Source: Candidatus Neomarinimicrobiota bacterium | GTDB lineage: Bacteria; Fidelibacterota; Marinisomatia; Marinisomatales; TCS55 | DNA: 42,878 nt | Assembly: GCA_018651745.1 (NCBI GenBank) | Contig: JABIDL010000002.1 | Span: forward strand, 1-42,878 | Direction of reading: 5' to 3' | Notes under the pieces: model-generated | What the model was told of the DNA's origin: nothing | Database searches by the model: none | What the model saw: only the letters and a program-made list of their open reading frames with translations | In this document: piece by piece, positions 27,663 through 36,582 of the stretch | Position numbering within the stretch: position 1 is the first letter of the stretch | Layout of the letters: every line of letters begins with the position of its first letter | Position numbers and translations under genes: made by a program

Positions 27663-29480
27663 ATGAGTTGGTTAAGCGTAGGGTCTGTGACTCTACTGAT
27701 ATTTTCGAATTTCGTGCGGAGCGAACCGTCGTCAATTTTTGTTTCGCAAGTGCAATTTTTGGGTAATGGTTCAATTAAAGCAAAACAGTTGCATTCAGTT
27801 ATAGAATTGCATGAACCACGAATATTTTCCCAAAAAGAGTTTGACCCGCGTATCCAAAAATTAGATGCCATTTCTCTCAGGACATATTACGTTTCAAACG
27901 GATTTTTATCAGCAACTGTAAATGATTCTTTTTCAATTATAGATGATAAAGCCACTCTTAATTATACAATCAATGAAGGGAAACAATATTTTTTACAGTC
28001 AATAGATGTAAAAGGTAATAAGGCAATTCCCACAGGAATAATCACCTCAATTCTAGGATTAATAATTGATGAACCGTTTAATCCGATTAAGGTTAATTCT
28101 CAAATGCAAACGTTGGAAGAAACGTACCAAGAACATGGTAAATATTATGTTTCTTTCGATTTCTTACCAGAAATAAAGGATTCAGTTAATGCTTTATTGC
28201 TAATAGAAGAAGGACCGAATTTAACGGTGGATAAAATATCAATCGACAATATTGATTCGTCTGAACAGTACTTGGTCGGTAGAGAATTACTTATTAATGA
28301 AGGTGAAAATCTCAAGAAATCAACCATAGATAATTCAAAACGAAGGATTCTTGAAACTGGTATTTTTTCTTTTGTAAGCATTGTCCCCGACTTAGGAACA
28401 CCTTCTGATTCTTCAGTTGAAGTAAGTGTCCACGTAAAACCGTTTAAGGAACGAAGAGTTATTCAGTCTGATGGTGGGTTTGATAAAATTGAAATTAGTG
28501 ATGGGTTGCTCCCCGTTCCGGGAATTGGAGGAAACTTGGAATGGCTAAACAGAAGTATTTTTGGATCAACCAATAGAATAAGTTCCAAAATATCTGCTGA
28601 TCTTCCGATTGAAGAGCAATTCCATTACCCTCGACTTCGAGTGGATGCAAATCTTTCAAATCAATGGATTGGCTCGCTCAGAATTCCAACACGATTCAAA
28701 AGTTTTTTTCACATGTTTAAAAATTTCGCTGATCTTGAGGGGCCATTTATATTTCGATATGGAATGCAAATTACCACCATTCACAAATTTGGCGAACGGT
28801 CTTATATCAGCATGGGAGTTAAATGGGAGAAATTTGAAGAGCCGGAAGAACTAAAGGAAAATATCGAGCAAAAAAAGGTGGACATTCATTACAAACTGGA
28901 TCAAACTAATAATCCTTTCTTCCCTTCTAAAGGATCCATTATTTCTATTAAGATTAATAGCACTGGTGGTTTTTTAGGTGGTAACAGGGAATTTTTAAAA
29001 TTTGAACTCGATGCTAGAAAATATATAAATATTTTTGGAAAAACTATTTTGGCGCTTCGTGGAAATTATGGAATTCTGCAGGGATGGGATAATTCGGATG
29101 AACAATATGAAGAAATACTTTTTGATAAATTTTATTTAGGTGGGAGCACAAACTTAAGAGCATGGGACCCTTTGGAATTTTCAGTTGTAACAGATTCGTT
29201 GGGAAATTCAACCAATACTCCAAAAGGTGAAACATTTCGGTTTTTTATTAATTCAGAAATTCGATTTCCCATTTATGGATTGATTGGAGGTGTTATTTTT
29301 ATGGATGGCGGAAAATTGGATGTCGCGGAAAAATGGAATTCCCTCGCAGATTTTCAATGGGATGGCGGGTTTGGCGCGACCTTAAAAACACCTTTAGGAC
29401 CCGTGCGGTTGGAATATGCATCCCAATTAAAAGATCCATCCGAATGGCGCATTCATCTAGGAGTATTATATGCATTTTAA
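27663..29480 (+). CDS. Omp85-family outer-membrane protein (TamA/BamA-like)
   Basis: This 605-aa protein has a signal peptide (about 1-20), three POTRA-like repeats (about 24-250; for example LQSIDVKGNKAIPTGII and LTVDKISIDNIDSSEQYL), and a C-terminal 16-strand type barrel region. The barrel includes KFYLGGSTNLRAWDP, matching the conserved (V/I)RGF-type loop motif, and GFGATLKTPLGPVRLEYA near the end. The last residue is Phe (GVLYAF), the usual outer-membrane insertion signal. An AAGGA ribosome binding site precedes the ATG. Three rather than five POTRA domains and the tamB-like neighbour favour TamA over BamA. Confidence 0.87.
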   Translation: MSWLSVGSVTLLIFSNFVRSEPSSIFVSQVQFLGNGSIKAKQLHSVIELHEPRIFSQKEFDPRIQKLDAISLRTYYVSNGFLSATVNDSFSIIDDKATLNYTINEGKQYFLQSIDVKGNKAIPTGIITSILGLIIDEPFNPIKVNSQMQTLEETYQEHGKYYVSFDFLPEIKDSVNALLLIEEGPNLTVDKISIDNIDSSEQYLVGRELLINEGENLKKSTIDNSKRRILETGIFSFVSIVPDLGTPSDSSVEVSVHVKPFKERRVIQSDGGFDKIEISDGLLPVPGIGGNLEWLNRSIFGSTNRISSKISADLPIEEQFHYPRLRVDANLSNQWIGSLRIPTRFKSFFHMFKNFADLEGPFIFRYGMQITTIHKFGERSYISMGVKWEKFEEPEELKENIEQKKVDIHYKLDQTNNPFFPSKGSIISIKINSTGGFLGGNREFLKFELDARKYINIFGKTILALRGNYGILQGWDNSDEQYEEILFDKFYLGGSTNLRAWDPLEFSVVTDSLGNSTNTPKGETFRFFINSEIRFPIYGLIGGVIFMDGGKLDVAEKWNSLADFQWDGGFGATLKTPLGPVRLEYASQLKDPSEWRIHLGVLYAF

Positions 29481-29576
29481 TCGGAACCCGTTAACTTCCT
29501 TAATGTATAAAGTTCAATTCTCACTTGCGAGAGGATGATGGAACGAATAAATTCACAAACTTTTTTCGAGAGGACT

Positions 29577-30068
29577 ATGAAAAACATACACATAATAATC
29601 GCAGTTAGCGGGCTACTTTTGGTGGGAATGAATTGTGGGAAACCATTAACAGCTGAGGCCTTGTTTACACAGGCAGAAACAAAACGAAACGTGAGCAATA
29701 ATTCCGGTGCAATTGAAGATTTATCTAAATTATTGGAATTGTATCCAGATCATGATCTTGCGTCTAAAACCCAGTATTTCATTGGGGATATTTATATGAA
29801 CAATATTAAAGATTTCGAGGCAGCAATTACGGCCTATAAAAAAGTTGTCGAATCTTATTCTGGAAGTGGCTTAGAAGCTAATGCCCAATTTATGGTTGGA
29901 TTTATTTATGCCAATTATATTCAGAATCTTGATAGCGCCAAAAAAGAATATGATCAATTTTTGAATCAATTTCCAGATCATGATTTATATGATGATGTAC
30001 AATTTGAACTGCAATATCTTGGCAAGGATATCAATCAGATTGATGCGTTAAAAAATATCGCATCCTAA
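29577..30068 (+). CDS. TPR-containing lipoprotein
   Basis: This 163-aa protein starts with a lipoprotein-type signal (KNIHIIIAVSGLLLVGMNC; Cys at 20). Asn at -1 is unusual for a lipobox. It continues with TPR-like repeats of about 35-40 residues, including AIEDLSKLLELYPDHDLASK, AITAYKKVVESYSG and AKKEYDQFLNQFPDHDLYDD. This resembles the BamD/CpoB (YbgF) group of envelope TPR proteins. The ATG at 29577 was preferred because it sets the signal peptide at the N-terminus and has GAGAGGA just upstream. A role in outer-membrane assembly with the preceding Omp85 gene is plausible but inferred. Confidence 0.72.
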   Translation: MKNIHIIIAVSGLLLVGMNCGKPLTAEALFTQAETKRNVSNNSGAIEDLSKLLELYPDHDLASKTQYFIGDIYMNNIKDFEAAITAYKKVVESYSGSGLEANAQFMVGFIYANYIQNLDSAKKEYDQFLNQFPDHDLYDDVQFELQYLGKDINQIDALKNIAS

Positions 30069-30084
30069 TAAAAGTTTCTCTTGA

Positions 30085-31080
30085 ATGTCAGATTTTAGTT
30101 TATCAGAAATAAACGAAAAAATATCTGCCCGGTCTGGATTTGTAGATGAATTAAAAAAAGGTCTTGGACAGGTTATTGTTGGGCAAACTGAACTGGTTGA
30201 AAAAATAATCATTAGTTTGTTGGCAAATGGTCATATTTTATTGGAAGGCGTTCCGGGGTTAGCTAAAACTCTGATTGTAAAAACAATTTCGCAGCTGATT
30301 GATACTCAGTTTCAGCGCATTCAATTTACTCCAGATATGTTACCGGCAGACTTGCTGGGAACGCTCATTTTTAACCAGAAAACGAGCTCCTTTGAAATAC
30401 GAAAAGGGCCTATTTTTTCTAATATCATATTGGCAGATGAAATCAATCGTGCACCTTCAAAAGTACAAAGTGCTTTATTAGAAGCCATGCAGGAAAGGCA
30501 AATTACCATTGGAGAAGAATCATTCATTCTCGATCAACCTTTTCTTGTTTTAGCAACACAAAATCCAATTGAACAAGAGGGGACTTACCCGCTTCCTGAA
30601 GCGCAAGTCGATCGGTTTATGCTGAAACTAAAGGTGGATTATCCTTCCAAAGAAGAGGAACGAATCATTTTACGTAAATCCGCTAAAACCCACGTTGTCG
30701 ATTTAGTCAAACCTGTCATTAGTTCGGATGAAATATTGGATGCGCAATCTTTACTGAATGAAATTTATGTAGATGAAAAAGTTGAGGAATATGTTTTAAA
30801 TCTCATTTTCGCAACACGGGATCCGGAAGGTTCCGGAATGGGTGACTTAGGTGGATTAATTGAATACGGTGCTTCCCCGCGTGCTACGATTAATCTGGTT
30901 CTTGGTGCCAAAGCAAGGGCATTCCTTCAACATCGCGGTTATATTACTCCTGAAGATGTGAGATATATTGCAATGGATGTTTTGCGCCATCGCATTATTC
31001 TTAACTTTGAAGCCGAAGCGGAAGAACTTACCCCTGAAGATATTATTCAACGTCTCTTGGAAACTGTCATTATTCCTTAA
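30085..31080 (+). CDS. MoxR-family AAA+ ATPase
   Basis: This 331-aa ATPase is a chaperone-like AAA+ protein that usually works with VWA-domain partners to mature or regulate protein complexes. The Walker A variant GVPGLAKT is at 55-62, Walker B with the sensor is ILADEINRAPSKVQSALLEA, and a LATQNPIEQEGTYPLPEAQ-like motif follows, all diagnostic for MoxR. A DUF58 protein gene follows after 12 nt, the standard MoxR pairing. Confidence 0.95.
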   Translation: MSDFSLSEINEKISARSGFVDELKKGLGQVIVGQTELVEKIIISLLANGHILLEGVPGLAKTLIVKTISQLIDTQFQRIQFTPDMLPADLLGTLIFNQKTSSFEIRKGPIFSNIILADEINRAPSKVQSALLEAMQERQITIGEESFILDQPFLVLATQNPIEQEGTYPLPEAQVDRFMLKLKVDYPSKEEERIILRKSAKTHVVDLVKPVISSDEILDAQSLLNEIYVDEKVEEYVLNLIFATRDPEGSGMGDLGGLIEYGASPRATINLVLGAKARAFLQHRGYITPEDVRYIAMDVLRHRIILNFEAEAEELTPEDIIQRLLETVIIP

Positions 31081-31092
31081 TTCTCGGGCAAC

Positions 31093-31968
31093 ATGATACC
31101 CCGGGAAATCCTCAAAAAAGTTCGCCAAATTGAAATCCGAACCCGTGGTTTGGTGAATGATCTCTTCGGCGGAGAATATCATTCGGTATTTAAAGGAAGG
31201 GGAATGGCTTTCTCCGAAGTTCGAGAATATGTCCCCGGTGACGACATCAGGCTAATTGATTGGAATGTTACTGCCCGCACCGGCGCACCTTTTATTAAAA
31301 TTTTTGAAGAGGAACGTGAACTTTCAGTAATTCTTATGGTGGATATGAGCGGGTCCGGTCAATTCGGTTCAAAATCTCGACTTAAAACTGAGCTTGCAGC
31401 AGAGTTGGCATCTGTTCTTGGTTTCTCCGCTATAAAAAATAATGATAAAGTCGGAGTTATTTTTTTCACCGATGATGTTGAAAAATACATTCCTCCCAAA
31501 AAAGGACGATCACATATATTACGTGTCATTCGAGAAATTCTCTATTTTAAACCAGAGAAAAAGGGGACATCTTTGCAAAATGCATTAGATTTTCTTCTCC
31601 ACACGTCTCATCGGCGATCCGTTGTGTTTCTGATATCGGATTTTATGAATGAAGGATATTGGAAATCATTAAAGATAGCTAATAGAAAACATGATTTAAT
31701 CGGAATTCAAATTCACGACCACGCCGAGGATAATATTCCAAACCTTGGAATGGTAAAAGTGAAAGATCCGGAGACGAGTGAAGTTTTTTGGATAGATACA
31801 AGTTCAACTTCGGATCGGCAAGCGATTAAAGAATTGCGTCAAAAATCTAAGGATGATTTTCTGAAAACATGTCGTAAGAATCGGTTCGATTTAATTCCGA
31901 TTTCTACTCAGGATGATTATGTAGAACCGCTCATGAATTATTTCCGTTTAAGAGAAAAGCGGTTTTAA
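31093..31968 (+). CDS. DUF58 protein with VWA-like fold
   Basis: This 291-aa protein has the DUF58 signature FSEVREYVPGDDIRLIDWNV and a MIDAS-like DMSGS at 84-88, typical of the VWA-like partner of MoxR ATPases. The rest is an alpha/beta fold with no membrane helix. DUF58 proteins interact with MoxR, but the biological target varies by lineage. The neighbours are MoxR and a BatD-like lipoprotein. Confidence 0.9.
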   Translation: MIPREILKKVRQIEIRTRGLVNDLFGGEYHSVFKGRGMAFSEVREYVPGDDIRLIDWNVTARTGAPFIKIFEEERELSVILMVDMSGSGQFGSKSRLKTELAAELASVLGFSAIKNNDKVGVIFFTDDVEKYIPPKKGRSHILRVIREILYFKPEKKGTSLQNALDFLLHTSHRRSVVFLISDFMNEGYWKSLKIANRKHDLIGIQIHDHAEDNIPNLGMVKVKDPETSEVFWIDTSSTSDRQAIKELRQKSKDDFLKTCRKNRFDLIPISTQDDYVEPLMNYFRLREKRF

Positions 31969-31985
31969 GGGATTCACAACTACAA

Positions 31986-32936
31986 ATGGTTTTCTTCTAT
32001 ATAATTGCGATTTCTTTATTGCTGAATGGATGTTCAGAAACCGATCAAGAAAAAACCTTCCAGGCATTTGCAAAGCTGGATACAAATCGTGTCGGCATTG
32101 GAGATGTTTTCCATTATAAAGTTGTAGCATCTGCGCCGAAAAATAAGATGCTTCAATTTTCTGAAATTCGAAATAACGATCCCCTTGAAATTAGACATAC
32201 ATTGTTGAATGCTGATGGAACAAGATTAGACTCCATTGATTTTACATTGGTTTTGTGGGATACGGGATTTCACTATATACCGCCAATCGAAGTAAATCTT
32301 TTGAACAGTGATTCTACTTTGGCAAAGACGATGACAATGGATAGCCTTCAGGTTTTTGTTTTTTCTTCCATTGCAGAGGATTCTCTTTTTCGCGCAGCTG
32401 GTTCGATAAATTTAAAGCCGGCTAAAAATCCGGTTTCCATTGAAAAAGGTTTCCCCTTTCGGACTCTTTTGTTCGGAACAACATTCCTGATATTATTAGT
32501 TTTGATAATTGGTATATGGTTTCGTCGTGTTCCGGATCGTTTCCGTTTCTCGGAGCCATTGCTTGATATTCCGCCGCCGGACGAGTTAGCATTAAAAAAA
32601 TTGACAGACCTTCGTAAACAGATCAAGCAAGACGGACGGACGGTAAAGGAATATTATACTTCATTGTCCCACATCATCCGAGAATATATTGAATTTAGTT
32701 TTTTTATTAAGACCCTAGAAATGACTACGGAGGATATTGTTAAGCATACTGACGATTTGCCCTTTGGATCTACGGGAAAGGGTGCGTGGAAGAATATACT
32801 TGAACGAGCGGATCTCGTGAAGTATGCAAAAGAAACCTCGGACGTTGAAACAATCCAATTGGATATTGATTCTACCCAAAAATTCATTAAAAACACGACA
32901 ATATTTTGGAAGCGAATCGATACGAGTCTTCCGTAA
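31986..32936 (+). CDS. BatD/DUF4381-like membrane lipoprotein
   Basis: This 316-aa protein starts with a lipoprotein signal (lipobox LLNGC, Cys at 16), followed by a beta-rich periplasmic domain (about 25-130), one membrane helix (about 157-178) and a cytoplasmic helical region (from about 200) with TVKEYYTSLSHIIREYIE. The layout matches the third component (BatD C-terminus or DUF4381-like) of MoxR-DUF58 clusters. The usual two transmembrane VWA proteins (BatA/BatB) and a BatC-like TPR are not encoded next; efp follows. The family call rests on context and the helical segment. Confidence 0.65.
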   Translation: MVFFYIIAISLLLNGCSETDQEKTFQAFAKLDTNRVGIGDVFHYKVVASAPKNKMLQFSEIRNNDPLEIRHTLLNADGTRLDSIDFTLVLWDTGFHYIPPIEVNLLNSDSTLAKTMTMDSLQVFVFSSIAEDSLFRAAGSINLKPAKNPVSIEKGFPFRTLLFGTTFLILLVLIIGIWFRRVPDRFRFSEPLLDIPPPDELALKKLTDLRKQIKQDGRTVKEYYTSLSHIIREYIEFSFFIKTLEMTTEDIVKHTDDLPFGSTGKGAWKNILERADLVKYAKETSDVETIQLDIDSTQKFIKNTTIFWKRIDTSLP

Positions 32937-32986
32937 ATTTTAAATGAAAATTTCGTAAGTTTATTGTTTAATAATAGAAAGATATT

Positions 32987-33550
32987 ATGGCAACCACATC
33001 AGAAATTAAAAAGGGTGCAGTTTTACTCCACAAGGGGAAGAGAATGAAAGTGATTGAATTCCTTCACGTAAAACCTGGAAAGGGTGGAGCATTTGTTCGT
33101 ACGAAAATGAAAGATATCCAGACGGGAAAGATATTTGATGAAACGTTTAACGCCAGCGCAAAAATTGAATTGATTCGAGTAGATGCAAAAACGATGCAAT
33201 ATTTATATGCTGATGGTGAAGATTTTATCTTCATGGATAATCACACATATGAGCAACTTTTGGTTGCTGGTAATACTGTTGGCGAGGCAAAGCATTATCT
33301 CATTGCCGGTCAGGAAGCGGATCTATTGTTCGACGGGAGCGAAATTCTTGATATTCGCCTCCCTGCGCATGCAATTCTTGAGGTAACACACACGGAACCA
33401 GGCATCCGAGGAAATACGGCAACAGGCGCTACCAAACCGGCAACGCTTGAAACAGGTTATGAGGTTCAGGTGCCGTTATTTGTGGATGAAGGTGATAAAT
33501 TAAAAGTTGACACGCGAACGGGTGCGTATGTTGAACGGGCGAAATTATAA
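32987..33550 (+). CDS. efp: Translation elongation factor P
   Basis: EF-P relieves ribosome stalling at polyproline stretches. The 187-aa protein has the three-domain length, and the loop HVKPGKGGAFVRTK places a lysine (K32) at the position that is post-translationally modified in bacteria of the E. coli type. The family signature region EVTHTEPGIRGNTATGATKPA is present in the third domain. The modifying enzyme is not in the window. The gene heads the efp-accB-accC order, which is common in bacteria. Confidence 0.97.
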   Translation: MATTSEIKKGAVLLHKGKRMKVIEFLHVKPGKGGAFVRTKMKDIQTGKIFDETFNASAKIELIRVDAKTMQYLYADGEDFIFMDNHTYEQLLVAGNTVGEAKHYLIAGQEADLLFDGSEILDIRLPAHAILEVTHTEPGIRGNTATGATKPATLETGYEVQVPLFVDEGDKLKVDTRTGAYVERAKL

Positions 33551-33578
33551 ACGATTTGTCGTAATTTGAGGAAATCAA

Positions 33579-34037
33579 ATGTGGAAAGATAAAGTTAAAG
33601 AAATTATTTATATCCTTGAGAATAGTGATGTTGAAGAAATCGACATAACTTTTTGGGGGAAACGGATCCGCGTATCCAAATCGGGAGGATCTTACAAAAT
33701 GTCGGGTCCCCCAGTTGAAAATGCCATTGAATTGTCGCCTGGTTTATCGGATAAACCACTGGTGCCACAATCGGAATCTCCGGCGGAATCTATAGATGGA
33801 GAGTCAATTTTATCGCCTATGCCCGGAACATTTTATCGCTCACCAACGCCGGAAGCGGACCCGTTTATTAATGAGGGCGATATTGTAAAAATGGGTCAGA
33901 CTTTATGTATTATTGAAGCGATGAAAATCATGAATGAAATTGAAGCGGAGCAGGATGGTGTCATCCAAAAAATAACGGCACAAGATGGAAATCCCGTGGA
34001 GTTTAATCAACCTCTCTTCGTGATCAAGCCATCTTGA
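33579..34037 (+). CDS. accB: Biotin carboxyl carrier protein (AccB-like)
   Basis: This 152-aa carrier bears biotin for a carboxylase. The C-terminal biotinyl domain has LSPMPGTFYRSPTPEADPF and the biotinylation motif EAMKIMNE with K116. The classical AMKLM is AMKIM here. The N-terminal half has a short helix and a charged linker, as in acetyl-CoA carboxylase carriers. It lies 28 nt after efp and 26 nt before accC. No carboxyltransferase (accA/accD) is in the window. Confidence 0.95.
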   Translation: MWKDKVKEIIYILENSDVEEIDITFWGKRIRVSKSGGSYKMSGPPVENAIELSPGLSDKPLVPQSESPAESIDGESILSPMPGTFYRSPTPEADPFINEGDIVKMGQTLCIIEAMKIMNEIEAEQDGVIQKITAQDGNPVEFNQPLFVIKPS

Positions 34038-34063
34038 TATTATCTAACATTTTCTGAACTGTC

Positions 34064-35419
34064 ATGTTTAAAAAAATCCTGATAGCCAACCGCGGGGAAA
34101 TCGCCTTGCGAATTATTCGTGCTTGTCACGAGTTGGGAATAAAAACAGTTGCAGTTTATTCTACAGCTGATGAATTATCTCTCCATGTCAAATTTGCGGA
34201 TGAAGCTGTTTGTATTGGACCGCCTTCCAGCAAAGACAGTTACCTTAATATCCCTCGAATTATAGCAGCGGGAGAAATTACCAATGCGGATGCTATTCAC
34301 CCGGGATATGGATTTCTTTCGGAAAATGCTGAATTTTCTCGTATCACTGAGGACAACGATTTTACATTTATCGGACCAACGCCTGAAACGATTTTAGCAA
34401 TGGGAAATAAATCTCATGCAAAAGACACCATGAAAGCTGCCGGCATTCCCGTAATTCCAGGCAGTGACGGCATTATCAAAGACGTTTCGGAAGGAAAAAA
34501 ACTTGCGAGTGAAATGGGTTACCCGGTTATGATAAAAGCATCATCCGGCGGTGGTGGGAAGGGAATGAGGTTTGTAGAAAATGAAGCAGCATTTGACAAT
34601 GCATTTGATACTGCAAAGAATGAAGCATTGGTTTCTTTTGGAGACGGCGATGTTTATCTGGAAAAATTTCTTGTTAACCCAAGGCATATTGAAGTTCAAA
34701 TATTAGCAGATTCCAATGGAAATGTTGTTCACTTGGGAGAAAGAGAATGTACGATTCAACGGCGTCATCAAAAATTGATTGAAGAATCTCCCTCAGTTGC
34801 AGTGGATACAGAAATGCGAGCAAAGATGGGCGCCTTGGCCGTTAAAGGTACAGAAGCCGTTAATTATGTTGGCGTTGGAACGATGGAATTTTTAATGGAT
34901 AAAAATAAAGATTTTTATTTCATGGAAATGAACACTCGTATTCAAGTAGAGCATCCCGTGACGGAAATGGTAATGGGCGCCGACCTTATTAAACAACAAA
35001 TTCGTATGCATTGGGGCGAACCTCTTCCGGAATATGTAAATGATCTACAAATTCGTGGACATGCTATCGAATGCAGGATTAATGCAGAAGACCCTGCCAA
35101 GAATTTTATTCCATCTCCGGCGACCATTTCTAGTTTTCATCTCCCGGGTGGTAAAGGAGTTCGTGTGGATACCCACGCATATGCTGGATATGAAATTCCG
35201 ACTTATTATGATTCTATGATTGGCAAACTCATCGTGCATGCTTCTGATCGGGGAAAAGCCATTAACCGAATGCAAAGAGCCTTGGAAGAATGCATCATTG
35301 AAGGACCAAAAACCACGATTCCATTCCACCAAGCCATCATGAAAGATAAGCAATTTCAATCTGGCGAATTTGATACCGGATTTTTAGAAACATTTGAATA
35401 CAATCCTCCAAACAATTAA
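34064..35419 (+). CDS. accC: Biotin carboxylase subunit (AccC)
   Basis: This 451-aa ATP-grasp enzyme carboxylates the biotin of AccB using bicarbonate and ATP. It begins [20 protein letters not shown]; the biotin carboxylase N-domain motif [15 protein letters not shown], the ATP loop [10 protein letters not shown], and [19 protein letters not shown] are all present. [16 protein letters not shown] is the metal-binding region. The length (about 450) fits a single-domain bacterial AccC, not a fused pyruvate or propionyl-CoA carboxylase. Confidence 0.97.
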   Translation: MFKKILIANRGEIALRIIRACHELGIKTVAVYSTADELSLHVKFADEAVCIGPPSSKDSYLNIPRIIAAGEITNADAIHPGYGFLSENAEFSRITEDNDFTFIGPTPETILAMGNKSHAKDTMKAAGIPVIPGSDGIIKDVSEGKKLASEMGYPVMIKASSGGGGKGMRFVENEAAFDNAFDTAKNEALVSFGDGDVYLEKFLVNPRHIEVQILADSNGNVVHLGERECTIQRRHQKLIEESPSVAVDTEMRAKMGALAVKGTEAVNYVGVGTMEFLMDKNKDFYFMEMNTRIQVEHPVTEMVMGADLIKQQIRMHWGEPLPEYVNDLQIRGHAIECRINAEDPAKNFIPSPATISSFHLPGGKGVRVDTHAYAGYEIPTYYDSMIGKLIVHASDRGKAINRMQRALEECIIEGPKTTIPFHQAIMKDKQFQSGEFDTGFLETFEYNPPNN

Positions 35420-35430
35420 AAGAAAATTTA

Positions 35431-35817
35431 ATGACTATACCTAACGATTTAAAGTACACGAAAGATCACGAATGGGTTAAAATGCACGACGGATCTGTTA
35501 CGGTTGGCATAACCGATTATGCACAAAAAGAATTAGGAGATATCGTTTTTGTCGAATTTCCGGAATTAAATGACCACATAACAAAAGACGAACCATTTGG
35601 AACCATCGAGGCTGTAAAAACGGTTGCAGATCTTTTCGCACCTTTATCCGGCGAAATTATCAACATAAATGATGAAATTGAGGATGCTCCTGATTTCGTA
35701 AATTCCGATCCTTATGGTGACGGTTGGTTGGTAAAAATAAAAATTCCGGACGAATCTGAATGGAACCTTCTTATGTCCGCATCAGATTACGAAAACTATT
35801 TAAAGAACGATTCTTAG
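35431..35817 (+). CDS. gcvH: Glycine cleavage system H protein (lipoyl carrier)
   Basis: GcvH is the lipoate-bearing shuttle of the glycine cleavage complex. The 128-aa protein has DHEWVKMHDGSVTVGITDYA, the lipoylation motif IEAVKTVADLFAPLSGE with K63, and a C-terminal DGWLVKIKI strand. The gcvT, gcvP and lpd genes are not nearby. It sits between accC and a GGGP-synthase-like gene, an unusual location. A lipoate-relay role, as known for some bacterial GcvH proteins, is possible but untested. Confidence 0.96.
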   Translation: MTIPNDLKYTKDHEWVKMHDGSVTVGITDYAQKELGDIVFVEFPELNDHITKDEPFGTIEAVKTVADLFAPLSGEIININDEIEDAPDFVNSDPYGDGWLVKIKIPDESEWNLLMSASDYENYLKNDS

Positions 35818-35826
35818 GATATTTTA

Positions 35827-36579
35827 ATGAACTCATCTGTTTTCAAAACCTTATTAAAAACTGCTGAAAAACGCGGCGCTTGCTACATTATCCTTCTTGA
35901 TCCTGATAGGAAGAATGAACATACATTAGAAGCAAGATTGAAGGCGGCTCATGACGCTGGCGTAGATGCTATTTTTGTCGGTGGAAGTTTGATGATGGAT
36001 GGTAAATATCATGAGCGGATCAAACGGATTAAAGAATCTTCAACCGTACCGGTCATTTTTTTCCCGGGCGGCGCAAATCAGTTGAATGAACATTTTGACG
36101 CCATCCTATTTACAGCAGTTTTATCCGGGAGGAATCCTCATTACTTGATTGGAGAGCAAGTGATTGCAGCGCCGATTGTTAAAGATCTTGGATTGGAAGT
36201 CATCCCGACAAGTTATTTACTGTTTGATGGAGGGGCACATTCTACCGTTGAATTTATGAGTGGCACCCAACCTTTACCGCTGCATCGTCCTGATATTGCG
36301 GTTGCACATGCTTTGGCATCAGAATATTTAGGCAAAAAATTAATTTATCTTGAAGCGGGTAGCGGAGCGCATGAATCTGTTCCGGATGAAACCATTAAAC
36401 GCATATGCAGTCAGGTGTCTGTTCCAGTTATTGTTGGAGGTGGTATCAAAACGCCTGAAGATGCACGTCGAAAAGTTGAAGCAGGTGCAACCTTTATTGT
36501 TACCGGAACAGCTGTAGAAGAAAGTGATTCATCAGATTTGATGCAAGCTTTTTCAAATGCTGTTCATGTAAAGGAGTAA
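35827..36579 (+). CDS. Geranylgeranylglyceryl/heptaprenylglyceryl phosphate synthase family protein
   Basis: This TIM-barrel prenyltransferase family joins glycerol-1-phosphate to a long prenyl diphosphate, the first committed step of archaeal ether lipids; bacterial members also exist (PcrB in Firmicutes and group II in Bacteroidetes). The 250-aa protein has ILLDPDRKN at 22-30, FVGGSLMM at 50-57, PVIFFPGGANQL, TAVLSGRNPHYLIGEQ, YLEAGSGA at 174-181 and VGGGIKTPEDA at 203-213. The length and the GRNPHYLIGEQ motif match group II. No G1P dehydrogenase or second ether-forming enzyme is nearby, so the product cannot be judged here. Confidence 0.88.
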   Translation: MNSSVFKTLLKTAEKRGACYIILLDPDRKNEHTLEARLKAAHDAGVDAIFVGGSLMMDGKYHERIKRIKESSTVPVIFFPGGANQLNEHFDAILFTAVLSGRNPHYLIGEQVIAAPIVKDLGLEVIPTSYLLFDGGAHSTVEFMSGTQPLPLHRPDIAVAHALASEYLGKKLIYLEAGSGAHESVPDETIKRICSQVSVPVIVGGGIKTPEDARRKVEAGATFIVTGTAVEESDSSDLMQAFSNAVHVKE

Positions 36580-36582
36580 ACA

